A stretch of DNA of 43,230 nt from Phyllobacterium sophorae (GTDB lineage: Bacteria; Pseudomonadota; Alphaproteobacteria; Rhizobiales; Rhizobiaceae). The number at the start of each line of letters is the position of its first letter. Positions within the stretch are counted from its first letter, which is position 1. A program made the position numbers and the translations under genes. Below are positions 22,240 to 32,408 of the stretch, piece after piece. The stretch spans positions 1 through 43,230 of the forward strand of contig NZ_PGGM01000023.1 of NCBI RefSeq assembly GCF_003010965.1, written 5' to 3'. A model generated the notes under the pieces. It ran no database searches, had not been told where the DNA came from, and saw only the letters and a program-made list of their open reading frames with translations.

Positions 22240-24402
22240 TCAGCTTTCACCCTCCACCAATTTCAATTTTGCTTCAGTGGCCTTCTTGCGTGCGATCGTT
22301 TCGCCCGCAGCGGCCACTGCAGCTCCCGAATGCTCCTCGCCAGCGACCTGCACCGTCGGTGAGGCAAATCCGATACCGTTCTCCGCGAACGCTTCGCGTA
22401 TCATCGCGTAAGCACGTCGCCGGATGGTGGATTGGTGGCCGGGTTTCGTCATCATGGCGAAGCTCAGCTTGATGCCATAATCGCCGAACTCCTCCACGCC
22501 CTTCATTTTTACCGTTTCGATGATTTGCGGGCCGAGTTCTTCATCTTCGAGCAGCGCTGCACCGACGCCCTTCACCAGCTTTTTGACTTTGGCGATGTCC
22601 GCGTCGTAGCTGACAGAGATGAAAAATTTGTCGATGGCCCAATCGCGGCTCATGTTCTGCACCGCGCCCAATAACCCGAAGGGAACGGTGAAAACCGGGC
22701 CTCGATGGTGGCGCAGTTTGACGGAGCGGATGCTGAAGGATTCGACAGTGCCCTTGTAGCTGCCGCTCTGGATATATTCCCCCACCCGAAACGCATCATC
22801 TGTCATATAGAACACCCCGCTGATGATGTCCCTGACCAGCGCCTGCGAGCCGAAGCCGATAGCAACGCCGAATATTCCGGCGCCGGCAATCAATGGACCG
22901 ATCGCCACGCCAAGCCCGGACAAGACCATCATGACGGCGATGGCGGCGATCAGCACGGCCAGGAAATTGCGCAGGATCGGCAGCAGGGTCATCAGCCGTC
23001 CGCTGCGGGCCAGCGCAGCTTCATCGCCGCCTTCGATGCGGGCGCGCTCGATGCGCTGATTGATGATGCCCTTGACCATATGCCAGATCAGGTCGGCGGC
23101 GAGCAGGACCACCACGCCGCCCAATACGCCGCGGATCATCCGGCTGGCAGCCTCGTCCTCCACCAATCCGCTTGCACGAAATCGCACGACGGCTGCGAGC
23201 CAGGTGACAGCAAGTGCGATGACAATCACCCTGGCGCCCCGCTCTATGAGAACCTCAAAGATCGGGTTCCTGGCCTTTGCCGTATCGTCAGGCCCCGAGA
23301 AGAACGATTTCACGATCGTGCTGGTCGTTTTCAGAATCGGTGGCAGGATGAGTACATATATGCCGACCCACAAAGCCAGGCTCATGCCGGCAACCCACAA
23401 TAGCCATAGCAGGCACAGATAGAATGTGAGCAGCCACTCCTTGACGCGGTAGGCTCTTGAAGCAATAGGGGCTTCCGGGCGGTTCCAAACGGTTTCGAGT
23501 GCAACCGCCAGCAGACCAAGACCGATGAAGTAGACGATCAGGCTCTTGACGTTGGGTGTGAAATTGAGTGCGGTCATCACTCTGGCGGCCGCCCATCCCG
23601 TAAAGAAGATGCCTGTGAACAAGGCAACGCGCCGATACCAGAAGCCGGCCATCACATCATCCATCGGAATGAGACGCATTTTGCCGTGCTCACCTGCAGG
23701 TGATTGCCCGCGATGAAATCCCAGGAGAATGGCGGTCAACCGCGTGATCACGCGCCAGGCAATCAGGCCGACGAGCATGGGAAGGACAAGCATGGCCAGC
23801 AGCGGGGGCCAGGTGAAAGCAAGAAACGCACCGATGCTGGCCAAAGCAAAGACCACCAAGGGTGCGATGGCTGCGAAGATCGACCGGCCGATCACGTGAT
23901 GCCGTGCGGGCGTGCCTCCCTCGACCGCATCGGGTGTAACGTTCCGCCGTATCGCCTGGCTGACCAGTCGCCGGAAGACAAATTCGGCGCCGAAGCCGAG
24001 GGCCGCAAATGCGCCGAACAGGAGCAGGATTGCTCCCGGACCTCTCCCGTTGATCTCGGTCATTATCGTGGAGCTTGCCCCCGAAAACTCGGCAGGAATT
24101 GCCGGAACGGCTTGCCCCAGTCCCCGCAAATGCGCTCGAACGGCGTTCGACCAAAGCATAATCTCATCCGCTGCAGGCGCGGCCGGAGTCTCCGCCGCCT
24201 GCGGCGCACCCTTTGCGGTGATCCAGGCTTTGACATCCGGATCGTCCAGGAGTTTGATCAGTTCCTCAACCTTGGCTGGAGGGGGCGGCGCAGCTACGCT
24301 CTGCGCTTGCGAAGGCGTGAGAGACGCGTACAATAAAGCGAGGCTCAACGCCAGCAGGACGCTTACCTTGGCGGTCAAGTCCCGGATTGCAGCAATGTGC
24401 AT
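22240..24402 (-). CDS. large MscS-family mechanosensitive channel
   Basis: A 720-residue membrane protein. It has a signal peptide ([20 protein letters not shown]), a periplasmic linker with [20 protein letters not shown], and about ten transmembrane helices. The conserved MscS pore and beta domain lie near residues 480-690: [54 protein letters not shown]. It would open on membrane tension and release solutes in osmotic downshock. Length and layout resemble the YbiO/YnaI-type large MscS paralogues. GGGGGTT before the ATG is a weak ribosome site. Confidence 0.85.
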   Translation of the reverse strand: MHIAAIRDLTAKVSVLLALSLALLYASLTPSQAQSVAAPPPPAKVEELIKLLDDPDVKAWITAKGAPQAAETPAAPAADEIMLWSNAVRAHLRGLGQAVPAIPAEFSGASSTIMTEINGRGPGAILLLFGAFAALGFGAEFVFRRLVSQAIRRNVTPDAVEGGTPARHHVIGRSIFAAIAPLVVFALASIGAFLAFTWPPLLAMLVLPMLVGLIAWRVITRLTAILLGFHRGQSPAGEHGKMRLIPMDDVMAGFWYRRVALFTGIFFTGWAAARVMTALNFTPNVKSLIVYFIGLGLLAVALETVWNRPEAPIASRAYRVKEWLLTFYLCLLWLLWVAGMSLALWVGIYVLILPPILKTTSTIVKSFFSGPDDTAKARNPIFEVLIERGARVIVIALAVTWLAAVVRFRASGLVEDEAASRMIRGVLGGVVVLLAADLIWHMVKGIINQRIERARIEGGDEAALARSGRLMTLLPILRNFLAVLIAAIAVMMVLSGLGVAIGPLIAGAGIFGVAIGFGSQALVRDIISGVFYMTDDAFRVGEYIQSGSYKGTVESFSIRSVKLRHHRGPVFTVPFGLLGAVQNMSRDWAIDKFFISVSYDADIAKVKKLVKGVGAALLEDEELGPQIIETVKMKGVEEFGDYGIKLSFAMMTKPGHQSTIRRRAYAMIREAFAENGIGFASPTVQVAGEEHSGAAVAAAGETIARKKATEAKLKLVEGES

Positions 24403-24611
24403 TCAAAACCCCCGACATGCAGTTTCAACAATATACACTCAAGAAGTCGGCCTGTCTCATTTACAATGGGTGCGGGGAGCCTTCCGCCAAAGGCGTTCGC
24501 TTACGAGGACATCTCCCTGACTGCCAATTCAACACAGCGCTAGTGGCCATGTGCTTAGGCGCGATCTATTGGGCAGGCATGGGGCGCGTCGTGTTTGGCC
24601 AGAAGCAAGTC

Positions 24612-24779
24612 CGGCTGTTGCATGCGCGGACGCTTCTTATGGCCGGAGAAGGAAACGCTACTTCGGTGGCGTTCGGTGTCGGCTACGAAAGCCCGAACCA
24701 GTTCAGCAGGGAATATGCCCGACAGTTCGGTTTACCGCCATCCAAGGATGTACTACGTCTTCGAGGCGAGGCCGCGTAA
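24612..24779 (+). pseudogene. AraC-family regulator, C-terminal HTH remnant
   Basis: [20 protein letters not shown] then [20 protein letters not shown] and [11 protein letters not shown] are the second helix-turn-helix of an AraC/XylS regulator (the [14 protein letters not shown] signature). The ORF upstream to 24387 does not match the family. A fragment only; it overlaps no other gene and cannot bind DNA as a full regulator. Confidence 0.7.
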
Positions 24780-24956
24780 CTGTGCCTATGCGGGAGAAGT
24801 CCATTTTCGACCGCTTTGGGCTGTATTCCAGACCCTGGCGGTTTTGTGTCCGCTTTCATCTCGGTTAGCCAGCAGCGGACAGTCGGTAGTCGGCCCCGTG
24901 AATACTTAAGATCAAACGTTTTCTTGAGGGCCAATGGTGGCCGAAGGAGAACTCAA

Positions 24957-25589
24957 ATGGGTATTGCACAATACGATCCTGCCGCATTGGGCCGACCGGC
25001 CTGGAACGCCGGCCGAAAAGTCGGCATCAAAAAACCCCTGAAGCAGCGCCAGATCTGGGCGATTCGCTTCTTCCTCGACCGGGAGGGGCGCATGAGAGAT
25101 CGCGCGCTGTTTGATCTAGCAATAGACAGTAAGCTCCGAGGCTGCGATCTTGTTAAGATCAAAATCAGAACCCTCGTCACAGGTCAAGAAATTCGAACCC
25201 GCGCCATGGTCATCCAGCAAAAGACCGGTCGTCCTGTACAGTTCGAGATCACAGCCGACGTCAGGGCAAGTCTGCTTGCGTGGCTTGAACGGAGAGGTGG
25301 AACAATTGACGACTACGTCTTTCCCAGTCGAGTCGATCATTCCCATCATCTCAGCACTCGCCAGTATGCCCGATTGGTCGATGAGTGGGTAACTGCAATT
25401 GGGCTAAAACGCGAAGACTACGGGACACACTCGCTTCGACGCACGAAGGCCGCGATGATCTACAGAGTGACGGGCAATCTTCGTGCAATCCAGATCCTGC
25501 TTGGACATACCAAAATCGAGAACACGGTCAGGTATCTTGGTGTGGACATTGAGGATGCGCTGGAACTAGCGGAGCATACAGAGATTTGA
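24957..25589 (+). CDS. small tyrosine recombinase/integrase
   Basis: A 210-residue tyrosine recombinase with only the catalytic domain. The active-site set is visible: Arg in DSKLRGCDLVKIKI, HxxR in YGTHSLRRTKAAMIYR, the second His in IQILLGHTKIENTVRYL and Tyr in TVRYLGVDI. The N-terminus (LGRPAWNAGRKVGIKKPLKQ) is basic and there is no SAM-like core-binding domain. Such short integrases are frequent in rhizobia on plasmids and islands. GAAGGAGA precedes ATG 24957. It may act on nearby inverted repeats or a resolution site, but no att site was found next to it. Confidence 0.85.
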   Translation: MGIAQYDPAALGRPAWNAGRKVGIKKPLKQRQIWAIRFFLDREGRMRDRALFDLAIDSKLRGCDLVKIKIRTLVTGQEIRTRAMVIQQKTGRPVQFEITADVRASLLAWLERRGGTIDDYVFPSRVDHSHHLSTRQYARLVDEWVTAIGLKREDYGTHSLRRTKAAMIYRVTGNLRAIQILLGHTKIENTVRYLGVDIEDALELAEHTEI

Positions 25590-25597
25590 CAGAGTGC

Positions 25598-25618
25598 GGC
25601 CTCGCACCCAGCGGGGCC
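25598..25618 (+). terminator. terminator-like hairpin after the recombinase
   Basis: ggcctcgc / gcggggcc with a five-base loop, nine bases past the recombinase stop. Only a short pyrimidine-rich stretch follows, so efficiency is uncertain. Confidence 0.4.
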
Positions 25619-25772
25619 GTGCCTCTTGGGGAAAATGTTTCTGGTTCTAGCAGTTCGAGTGGGCGGCTATGCGCCCTATCCCAGCCATTCAATTAGGATC
25701 GCCCGATGCCCAAAGCTGTCGTTTAATTTGGCGATGATGAAGTCCACTTAGGGGTGGAAAGCGGTCGTTTGC

Positions 25773-27347
25773 CTAGACTTCAGGAAAGATGGCGTTACGA
25801 CCGGAACCGGTCGTTTGATGTTCCGCTTCTCGCAGCAGGCCCTCGAGGCGGGTTGCCCATTCCTTGTTGCCATCTCTGAACGGACCAAGCGCATCGCCGG
25901 CAGGCTCCGGGAGATCGCCTGCAGCGGCGGCGAAGCGGCGAGCCTCCTGACTATGTCCCAAGGCCGTGTGGCAGCACGCCTGAATGCGGAGCAGCGCCGG
26001 CCAGCCAGGCCGCGCCTTTAACGCCGCACGCCCCGTGTCAAGCGCGCCCTCGACGTCGCCCGAAAAGAACAGCGCAAGGATCAAGAGACTGAACCAGACC
26101 GCATTCTGCGGATCATGGGGGTTGAGTTCGAGGCCGCGAGCCAGCGGCTTTCGCGCGCCGGCCGCATCGCCCACGAAAAGACGGGCCATGCCGAGGACGA
26201 GATACCCCAAGGCGAAGCTCGGACCAAGTTCGATGGACCGCTCCGCTGCAAGGATCGCCTGGTCAGCCCTGCCTGTGTAGGCCGAGACAATCGCCAGCGA
26301 ATAGTGCGCATACGGATTCCGGGCGTCGAGATATATCGCCCGCAAGGCCGCATCGAGTCCTTCCTTCCCGTCCGCGGCGGGATTTTCCGTCCAGCCATAG
26401 GCGATGAGGCCTGCGTTGACCCGCGCCCGCCAGATCTGCGCCTCTGGAAGCAAGGGATCGAGCTCCGCGGCCTCTCGGAAGAATCGCCTTGCGAGAAGGT
26501 GGGTTGGCTGCGTTACCTTGTGAAAATTGAATGTACCTTGCCGTACAAGTTCCCAGGCGGTCACGTTGCCGGTGTGCGGGGCAACCTGAAGTCCATGCCG
26601 CAACAGCAGCTCGGGCTCAACTGCCGCTGCGATCCGCTCGGCGATGGCGTCCTGCACCGCAAATACCTCGGCCACCTGAAGATCGTAATGTTCGGACCAG
26701 ACCGTGGCGCCCTTCATTGCGTCGGCGAGGTGCACCGATATCCGAATCCGATCGCCGGTACGCCGGATGGCTCCATCCACCAGAAAATCGACGCCAAGTT
26801 CGTTCGCGATAGACTTCGGATCCCTCGAGCCATTCCTCCTTGCGAAACTCGCCCCACGCGACGCGACACGGAACCATCGGAACCGAGCGAGCGCCATGAT
26901 CAGGTCGTCGGCGATACCGTCGGCCAGATATTGTCTCTCGGCATCGCCGCCAAGATTCTCGAAAGGCAGTACTGCAATCGCGGGGCTGGATCTCGCCTCC
27001 CCATGCCCTTCGCTACCGGGTCCGTCGGTCCGGCTCTCCACCGGACCGGAGAATCTGTATCCGACCCGTGGGACCGTGACGATCAAGTCGCCGCCGTCTG
27101 ATGCCGGGCCGAGCAGCTTGCGAAGGGCAGCAATCTGAACGGAAAGATTACTCTCCTCGACGGCGAGGCCCGGCCAAACGGCATCCATCAGCGTCGACTT
27201 GGCGACGACACGCCCATCTGCCGCGAGCAGAACGGCAAGCAGCGAAGCGCCGCGGGCGCCGATGGCGACAGGCCGATTGTCACGGAGAAGGCATCCGTTC
27301 TCGGTAATGAACTCGAAGGGGCCGAATACAAGGTGCTGTGCGTTCAT
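25773..27347 (-). CDS. winged-helix regulator with TPR-like domain (CadC/adenylate-type)
   Basis: A 524-residue protein. Residues 4-95 are an OmpR/CadC-type winged helix (MNAQHLVFGPFEF, VAKSTLMDAVWPGLAVEESN, LSVQIAALRKLLG, VPRVGYRF). AIAVLPFENLGGDAERQYLA DGIADDLI starts the TolB-like segment seen in such regulators. The C-terminal half is TPR-like helical repeats (ERSIELGPSFALGYLVLGMA, GLELNPHDPQNAVWFSLL). It lacks a transmembrane helix, so it acts in the cytosol. It is divergent from the cupin gene at 27466, its likely target. The ATG at 27347 is chosen over an upstream TTG. Confidence 0.85.
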   Translation of the reverse strand: MNAQHLVFGPFEFITENGCLLRDNRPVAIGARGASLLAVLLAADGRVVAKSTLMDAVWPGLAVEESNLSVQIAALRKLLGPASDGGDLIVTVPRVGYRFSGPVESRTDGPGSEGHGEARSSPAIAVLPFENLGGDAERQYLADGIADDLIMALARFRWFRVASRGASFARRNGSRDPKSIANELGVDFLVDGAIRRTGDRIRISVHLADAMKGATVWSEHYDLQVAEVFAVQDAIAERIAAAVEPELLLRHGLQVAPHTGNVTAWELVRQGTFNFHKVTQPTHLLARRFFREAAELDPLLPEAQIWRARVNAGLIAYGWTENPAADGKEGLDAALRAIYLDARNPYAHYSLAIVSAYTGRADQAILAAERSIELGPSFALGYLVLGMARLFVGDAAGARKPLARGLELNPHDPQNAVWFSLLILALFFSGDVEGALDTGRAALKARPGWPALLRIQACCHTALGHSQEARRFAAAAGDLPEPAGDALGPFRDGNKEWATRLEGLLREAEHQTTGSGRNAIFPEV

Positions 27348-27465
27348 GATTGGCAATGATACGCCCGTTTCGCAGTTTTTCGGAATTTTTCGGCGCTCGT
27401 TTAAGGACTTGTGCCGGCTCCGCGCGCAGATTCAGTTCCGTGCAGCAATTGAGGTGGTAGGAGCG

Positions 27466-27900
27466 ATGAAGAACCAAGCAATGCAACCGAAAAATTCTCA
27501 TGCATTAACCGCGGAAATCGTACGCGGGAGTGACAGCTATGTCGCCGAGCAGGGGTCTGTCTATCGCTCGGGAGTCTCGGCGGAGAGCGTCGGATCCAGC
27601 GAGCTGTGGCTCGGGATGATATCGCTACCCGCAGGGAGACGAACCAGCGCCCATCGCCATCAGGGACACGAGACGGCCCTGCTTATGACCGCAGGCAAAG
27701 AGATCGAGATTTGGTCGGGGGCCGGGCTCGAACGGTGCGAAAAGGTCTTCCCCGGCGACTACCTGTTCATTCCGGCCGGCGTTCCGCACGTGGCCGTCAA
27801 TCGCAGCACGGAAACCGCCGAGTTCCTCGGTGCCCGCAACGACCCCGCAGCGAACGAGAGCGTCGTGCTGATGCCGGAACTCGACGACATCGTACCCTAA
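27466..27900 (+). CDS. cupin-domain protein
   Basis: A 144-residue single-domain cupin. Motif 1 is SLPAGRRTSAHRHQGHETAL (metal His, His and Glu), motif 2 is PGDYLFIPAGVPHVAVNRS (His). TAGGAG lies before the ATG. It probably binds a metal and a small acid or sugar. The gene is divergent from the winged-helix/TPR regulator and followed 19 bp later by a damaged RidA gene, suggesting a former two-gene operon for amino or keto acid detoxification (inference). Confidence 0.8.
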   Translation: MKNQAMQPKNSHALTAEIVRGSDSYVAEQGSVYRSGVSAESVGSSELWLGMISLPAGRRTSAHRHQGHETALLMTAGKEIEIWSGAGLERCEKVFPGDYLFIPAGVPHVAVNRSTETAEFLGARNDPAANESVVLMPELDDIVP

Positions 27901-27919
27901 TCAGGCCGGGTGGTGCGCC

Positions 27920-28382
27920 ATGGCCATCATCGAACAACGTCTGGCCGCTATGGGTCTGGAACTGCCCGAGCCTCTGAAAGTTCGCGAGGGGCTGCGTATG
28001 CCTTTCGCCTGGGTCCTACATCTCGGGGCACGTCGCGTGCAACCAGGATGGGACATTGGCAAAACCCCTCGGCAAGGTCGGGACCGAGGTGTCGCCAGAG
28101 CAGGGTTACGCGTCAGCGCGGCTCGTTGCCCTGGCTCATCTCGCGAGCCTCAAGCGGGCTGTCGGAAACCTCGATCGGGTTACGGCTTGGCTGCGCGTCT
28201 TCGCCATGGTGAATGTTGCTCCGGGTTTCAATGAGACGCCGCTGGTCACAAACGGTTATTCCGATTTGATACTGGAGCTGTACGGGCCTGACGCTGGCGC
28301 CCACGCCCGTTCGTCCATCGGCATGGCCATCGCTTTGAATGCGCCCGTAAACTGCGAAGCGGAAGTGGAAATTGACGGGTGA
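27920..28382 (+). pseudogene. RidA-family (YjgF/UK114) protein, deletion and frameshift
   Basis: The first frame, MAIIEQRLAAMGLELPEPLK then VREGLRMPFAWV, is a RidA-like start. The other frame resumes at YISGHVACNQDGTLAKPLGK then VGTEVSPEQGYASARLVALA, LRVFAMVNVAPGFNETPLVT and GAHARSSIGMA. About seven codons (normally V-x-G-x-R-A) are missing between them, which shifts the frame near 28015-28020. RidA enzymes hydrolyse reactive 2-iminoacids. The C-terminal catalytic region looks intact but is not in frame with the start. Confidence 0.75.
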
Positions 28383-28615
28383 CGGCTTAGGGGTCGGTAG
28401 CTGCCGGACCGTAAAGCGCCCCATGTCGGTCATTCACATCGAATTTAGTGCCACCTGAAAGCAGACGTTGCCAGAGTGGGCCCTAAGCTTATGAACGATA
28501 GAACGTTGCGATCCGTGTTAAAGCCAACATCTGAAACTAAAAGAACCGAGCGTCGTAGGCAGTTAGAAGGGGCGGCGCGATCAAGGATGGCTTTGAGCTG
28601 ATCCGCTCGGCGAAG

Positions 28616-29014
28616 TCAGTTTGTAAATCCAAGAATCTCGTCATGGAGGCCGGCGATCTGGACATTGAGCGCTTCGATAGCTTTCAGAATCGCTGCCGCC
28701 TCTGCCGGCGCGCTCTCGGGCAATTGGTCAAGGCCGTTGCAAGAATGCACGAGCTGCCCAAGCAGCCTGCGCAACCTGTCCTTTCCAAACTTACCGTAGA
28801 TGATCGCGTCAAGCCGATCGGCAGCAGTCTTGCCACGGGCCTCTCGCAATGCGTCGCGATAGCCGCTCAATTCCTGCATGCTCATCTCGACGTTGAAAGC
28901 GGTAGCATCTTGGCTAGCCGCGATCGCGGCGATATCCTCGAGCGTACCAGTTCCGGCCGCGATTACTTCCAAATAACGTCGCGACCCCTGCGGCGCGAAA
29001 CAAGAGACCAGCAT
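28616..29014 (-). CDS. hypothetical protein
   Basis: A 132-residue soluble protein, mostly helical: MLVSCFAPQGSRRYLEVIAA, SMQELSGYRDALREARGKTA, AAILKAIEALNVQIAGLHDE. AAAGGG lies five bases before the ATG at 29014; a longer reading from 29077 has no ribosome site. No family recognised. The stretch 28383-28615 before it and 29078-29420 after it hold no further gene I can support. Confidence 0.45.
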   Translation of the reverse strand: MLVSCFAPQGSRRYLEVIAAGTGTLEDIAAIAASQDATAFNVEMSMQELSGYRDALREARGKTAADRLDAIIYGKFGKDRLRRLLGQLVHSCNGLDQLPESAPAEAAAILKAIEALNVQIAGLHDEILGFTN

Positions 29015-29420
29015 TGCCCTTTCTCTGGACGTGAAATCGAATTGTGCCCGCCTCGATCCTGCACAAACCCCGCGCACATGACAGGTCCGGCAGGCAGGCC
29101 CCAGCCCGTAACCAGTCCGTTTTCTCCGTCTTGGTTTTCCAGTCCTTCTTTAGCCTGTACGCGCTCTGCGGAGGGGACCACTGTCGTTACGAGAAAGGTA
29201 AAGATGTCGGCCCGCGCCGCAACTCGTACTATTGGTTTAATTGTCTCAATATTGAAAATGGACTAAACTAACACCATTGAAGGGGAACAATCAGATACTA
29301 TTCGCCGACAAGGTTTAAACCTATCGATTTTAAGAAAAATGGGACAGGTTAGTTCCGCTTCATCTCTTGTTCCATGTACCGGTCGAGGCAACTCGCGCCG
29401 GCAAAGATTGGAGATTTGTC

Positions 29421-29777
29421 ATGCCAGCCAATTGGGCACCACTTCAGAAACTTTCGAACGGTCGAGTCGAGTGGCCGACGGGTCCGATGACGGGCCTCCA
29501 CCCAAACTTTGAGCCCACGTGGGTCGAGGCCTGGGTAGTGCAGTCTACCACCGGCGCGAACCCAGCTGATACGATCTTGGCGGGACCCAGTCAAAGCACC
29601 GCCCAGAGTTCGTGGACAGGTTTTACGCCGAACCAGTGGACTGCTGCCGAGCCTGGGTGGAAAAGCGGAGACTTCTATGCCGGACCAGCATTGGGGATCT
29701 CGCTCCTGGCAATGCGCAATAAGACCACAGGGGATCATGAGTTCGATTGGTGGTTTCAGCCGATCACTCTATTTTAG
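29421..29777 (+). CDS. hypothetical tryptophan-rich protein
   Basis: A 118-residue protein without signal peptide: MPANWAPLQKLSNGRVEWPT, then a Trp-rich, Gly/Pro-rich core (PTWVEAWVVQ, SSWTGFTPNQWTAAEPGWKS) and the end EFDWWFQPITLF. GGAG is seven bases before the ATG; upstream extension from a TTG is less likely. The pattern of short strands suggests a beta-sandwich or lectin-like fold. It is 40 bp before a small coiled-coil gene. Confidence 0.55.
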   Translation: MPANWAPLQKLSNGRVEWPTGPMTGLHPNFEPTWVEAWVVQSTTGANPADTILAGPSQSTAQSSWTGFTPNQWTAAEPGWKSGDFYAGPALGISLLAMRNKTTGDHEFDWWFQPITLF

Positions 29778-29817
29778 AGCTCGGCAGCCGTTGAGCTACG
29801 CGTAGTTGGAGGATGAA

Positions 29818-29976
29818 ATGGTCATCGATGACGAATTTATCAAAAAATTTGAGATGCAGATCGAAGCCATGAAGAATATGCAACAGAAGGTCGGGAAGGC
29901 GATCGAAGACGCCCAAAAGCAGGTTGAAAAACTGAGAGAAGCGAAAGGGCAATCTGTTGAGGACGTCTTAAAGTAA
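29818..29976 (+). CDS. 52-residue coiled-coil protein
   Basis: MVIDDEFIKKFEMQIEAMKN then MQQKVGKAIEDAQKQVEKLR and EAKGQSVEDVLK. A single long amphipathic helix with heptad spacing, almost free of Gly and Pro. GGAGG is five bases before the ATG, an excellent start. It probably oligomerises or caps another protein; with its position between two unknown genes it may be part of a small complex. Confidence 0.75.
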   Translation: MVIDDEFIKKFEMQIEAMKNMQQKVGKAIEDAQKQVEKLREAKGQSVEDVLK

Positions 29977-29981
29977 ATGTA

Positions 29982-30371
29982 ATGTCCTACCGTTCAGGAC
30001 CGTGGTGGCTGGGATCGCTCGGTGGAAAGGACCCGAAGGCATATTCCACTTCGTCGGGAGAGTCGCGGTTGGACTCTGGTACCAATTTGACGCGCGCGGT
30101 CGCGTGCGCCTTGATGCGCAAAACATCGCACACCCCTGTTTTGGAAGAACAATTGGGATTTGAGTTCTTTACATCAGCAGTGTGGTTTGCAGCCCGGTAT
30201 TCCCGGTTTCCGCTACTGGCATTGCCGGAGCGCAAGGCCGTGAAGTTATTGCGCGCGTGGTCTGCCAGCAAAGCTGAAGTCAGCGCGGCTGAACGTCCCG
30301 CCATCGGCGTTGTGAACGCGACCTCTATGGTTGCGTTACCCCGGCGAAGGTCACCAAGTCGGCCACCGTGA
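29982..30371 (+). CDS. uncertain hypothetical protein overlapping the peroxidase end
   Basis: A 129-residue ORF starting five bases after the coiled-coil stop: MSYRSGPWWLGSLGGKDPKA, FEFFTSAVWFAARYSRFPLL. Its last 47 bases overlap the convergent haem peroxidase gene, where it becomes Arg/Ser/Pro-rich (PRRRSPSRPP). An ORF on the opposite strand (29987-30304) competes with it. Close spacing favours this strand, but coding is not certain. Confidence 0.35.
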   Translation: MSYRSGPWWLGSLGGKDPKAYSTSSGESRLDSGTNLTRAVACALMRKTSHTPVLEEQLGFEFFTSAVWFAARYSRFPLLALPERKAVKLLRAWSASKAEVSAAERPAIGVVNATSMVALPRRRSPSRPP

Positions 30372-32160
30372 AGTCTCCGGCAGTGGACGAAGGCAGGATA
30401 GGTGTGAACCCGCCGGCGACGTTCAGATAGGACGAGGCATCCCTCTTCAAGATCCTGACAAACGTCTCCGCCACGATGCTGCCGCCGACCGGACCCAACT
30501 GATTTCCACTGTGGAGGACGGCGGCCTCACGCAGGACGTAATACCACAGGGGCGTCTTGCTCAGCAGCAAACCGCCGCTGGAATTCAGCACAGCCACTTC
30601 GGCCGCCGGCAATCCAGATGTCAATTGCGCCGTGGTCATAGGCGTGATGCCGAATGCGTTGGCCATGCCCTGTCCGCTCGGCAGGCCGAGAGCCAGAGCA
30701 CGCCGGAGGTTGCGCGTGGCCAAAATCGCCATCATTCCCGCGAAACCGGGCAGTGATTCCAATCCATTAGCCATGAAGCTATCGATTTTACGGGCCTTGT
30801 TGTGAACCGGCACTGGCACTCCGGTATCAAAGAACGCATTGAAGTCGACGACCCAGTTTGAAAAGACCGGCAGCCGCGGATTGCGATTGAACTCGAAAAC
30901 CTTTCCGAGTGTGGCATTCGGGAAGTTGAAATTCACCCAGTACGTATCGCGGACCATGCTGTGGCCGAACCGGTACGCTGCCACCGCGAACTCGACCGGC
31001 ATTTGGAACGGACTGCCGATAGGAGCAGAAACGCTCGTCATTGCGTTGTTCACGGCGGTCGCTCCGCAGATTCTTTCCAGAAAGTCATGCACCACGGCCC
31101 ATTGGTAGTGATGGGTCACGATTCGCTTGGCCTCTGCGAAGATGTCGCCCGCGAATGCTACTGCAAGCAGCAGGTCAACGACGGCATTATGGAAACGCAG
31201 CATCGCGTGCTGGAACTGGACGATGATCAGGTTTTCGTCGTTACGCGGATCACCGATTACGGCAGTGTTCGTACCCTGCATGCGGGGGACTTCCCAGTTC
31301 GTCTGCGGGACCATTCCTGATAGGTCAGCGTTGTTGCTGGGGCCGCCCGAGCCGGTAGGCGTGTTCGTGCCCCTGTGCAACTTGATTGCGGTGGCTGGAC
31401 CGGATGCAGGAAAATCATAGAGAAACGGATCCAGGCCAGGCCCGCGACCGTAAACAGAATCCAAATCGAGCGCCGGGCTCCGCATGTTATTGATCGTATT
31501 CGCATCGGTTTCGGCGTCGAGAGTCGACGAGACGTCGAACGTGATGTCATGGTCCACGAACTGACCAAAATAAGTGAAGCCTGCCGGAATCGAAGATACG
31601 CCCGCGTCAGCAGGATTGTCAGATGCAGGATTGGGATCACGGCCGGCGTCTCCCATCATGTTACCGAGTTGGCCGAGGAGTGCTTGCGTGGCGAAATTGA
31701 ATGGCAACTTCGTTGCCTTGCGGGTGGCTGGTGACGACATGTACCCAAAACGATCGGCGCAGGCGGAACTGAGCCGCGGGAACGGGAACCAGTAGAGCGG
31801 AATTTTGGCTCCGTGAAAACGTCGAAGTCCCGGCTTTAGGGCAGGGATAGACTCTCTGACGTCTTCCGGAAGTTTCTTGACGGTAAGGGTCGCCGGCTCG
31901 ATGCGGTTTGCGCTGGCCAACAGCTGCTCTATCGAAACGGTGGGCCTCAGATCCATTTCGATCAGACGCCTTTGCAGCTTTGACAGGGCCATTGGCTTTT
32001 TGTTAACGAATCCCTTGGGAATGGATGTTCTCTTAAGAAATTCGCCAACTGGCCCGGGAATCTGGGAGGTCGCCGCGGCGTCGGCTTTATCGGGTTTTCG
32101 TTTCCTGGACTTGGTCGCTTTGGAAGCCTGTTTCGCTGGAGCACCCTGTTTCGTTGCCAT
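30325..32160 (-). CDS. animal-type haem peroxidase
   Basis: A 611-residue member of the myeloperoxidase-like superfamily. The distal His is in YFGQFVDHDITFD (about residue 204) and the proximal His in YRFGHSMVRDTYW (about residue 400), with QHAMLRFHN between. Before the domain lies a Lys/Ala-rich tail (KQASKATKSRKRKPDKADAA) and no signal peptide, so it is cytosolic or exported by an unusual route. The ATG at 32160 has GAGG eight bases upstream; the ATG at 32208 does not. Bacterial homologues oxidise halides, phenols or lipids with hydrogen peroxide. It is convergent with the small genes at 29421-30371. Confidence 0.85.
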   Translation of the reverse strand: MATKQGAPAKQASKATKSRKRKPDKADAAATSQIPGPVGEFLKRTSIPKGFVNKKPMALSKLQRRLIEMDLRPTVSIEQLLASANRIEPATLTVKKLPEDVRESIPALKPGLRRFHGAKIPLYWFPFPRLSSACADRFGYMSSPATRKATKLPFNFATQALLGQLGNMMGDAGRDPNPASDNPADAGVSSIPAGFTYFGQFVDHDITFDVSSTLDAETDANTINNMRSPALDLDSVYGRGPGLDPFLYDFPASGPATAIKLHRGTNTPTGSGGPSNNADLSGMVPQTNWEVPRMQGTNTAVIGDPRNDENLIIVQFQHAMLRFHNAVVDLLLAVAFAGDIFAEAKRIVTHHYQWAVVHDFLERICGATAVNNAMTSVSAPIGSPFQMPVEFAVAAYRFGHSMVRDTYWVNFNFPNATLGKVFEFNRNPRLPVFSNWVVDFNAFFDTGVPVPVHNKARKIDSFMANGLESLPGFAGMMAILATRNLRRALALGLPSGQGMANAFGITPMTTAQLTSGLPAAEVAVLNSSGGLLLSKTPLWYYVLREAAVLHSGNQLGPVGGSIVAETFVRILKRDASSYLNVAGGFTPILPSSTAGDFTVADLVTFAGVTQP

Positions 32161-32408
32161 ACTTGACCTCTTCAAAATGATTTTAAGAAGCAGCATCACC
32201 CGCTCCATGGGAGAGGGGCATTCAACAAGCCGGATATCGGTTCACGCAGGATATGAGAACGAGAAGGGAAACGTTCGGAGAGATGTCGTTGCGTGAGGTT
32301 GGCGAACTCCCAACTCAGACTCGCGGGCGCTGATGAAACGCGCTTCCACCGACACCTTTTCCGCAGCACCCCCCCTTGCTGCATCTCCATTGCCGACTTC
32401 CTACAGTG

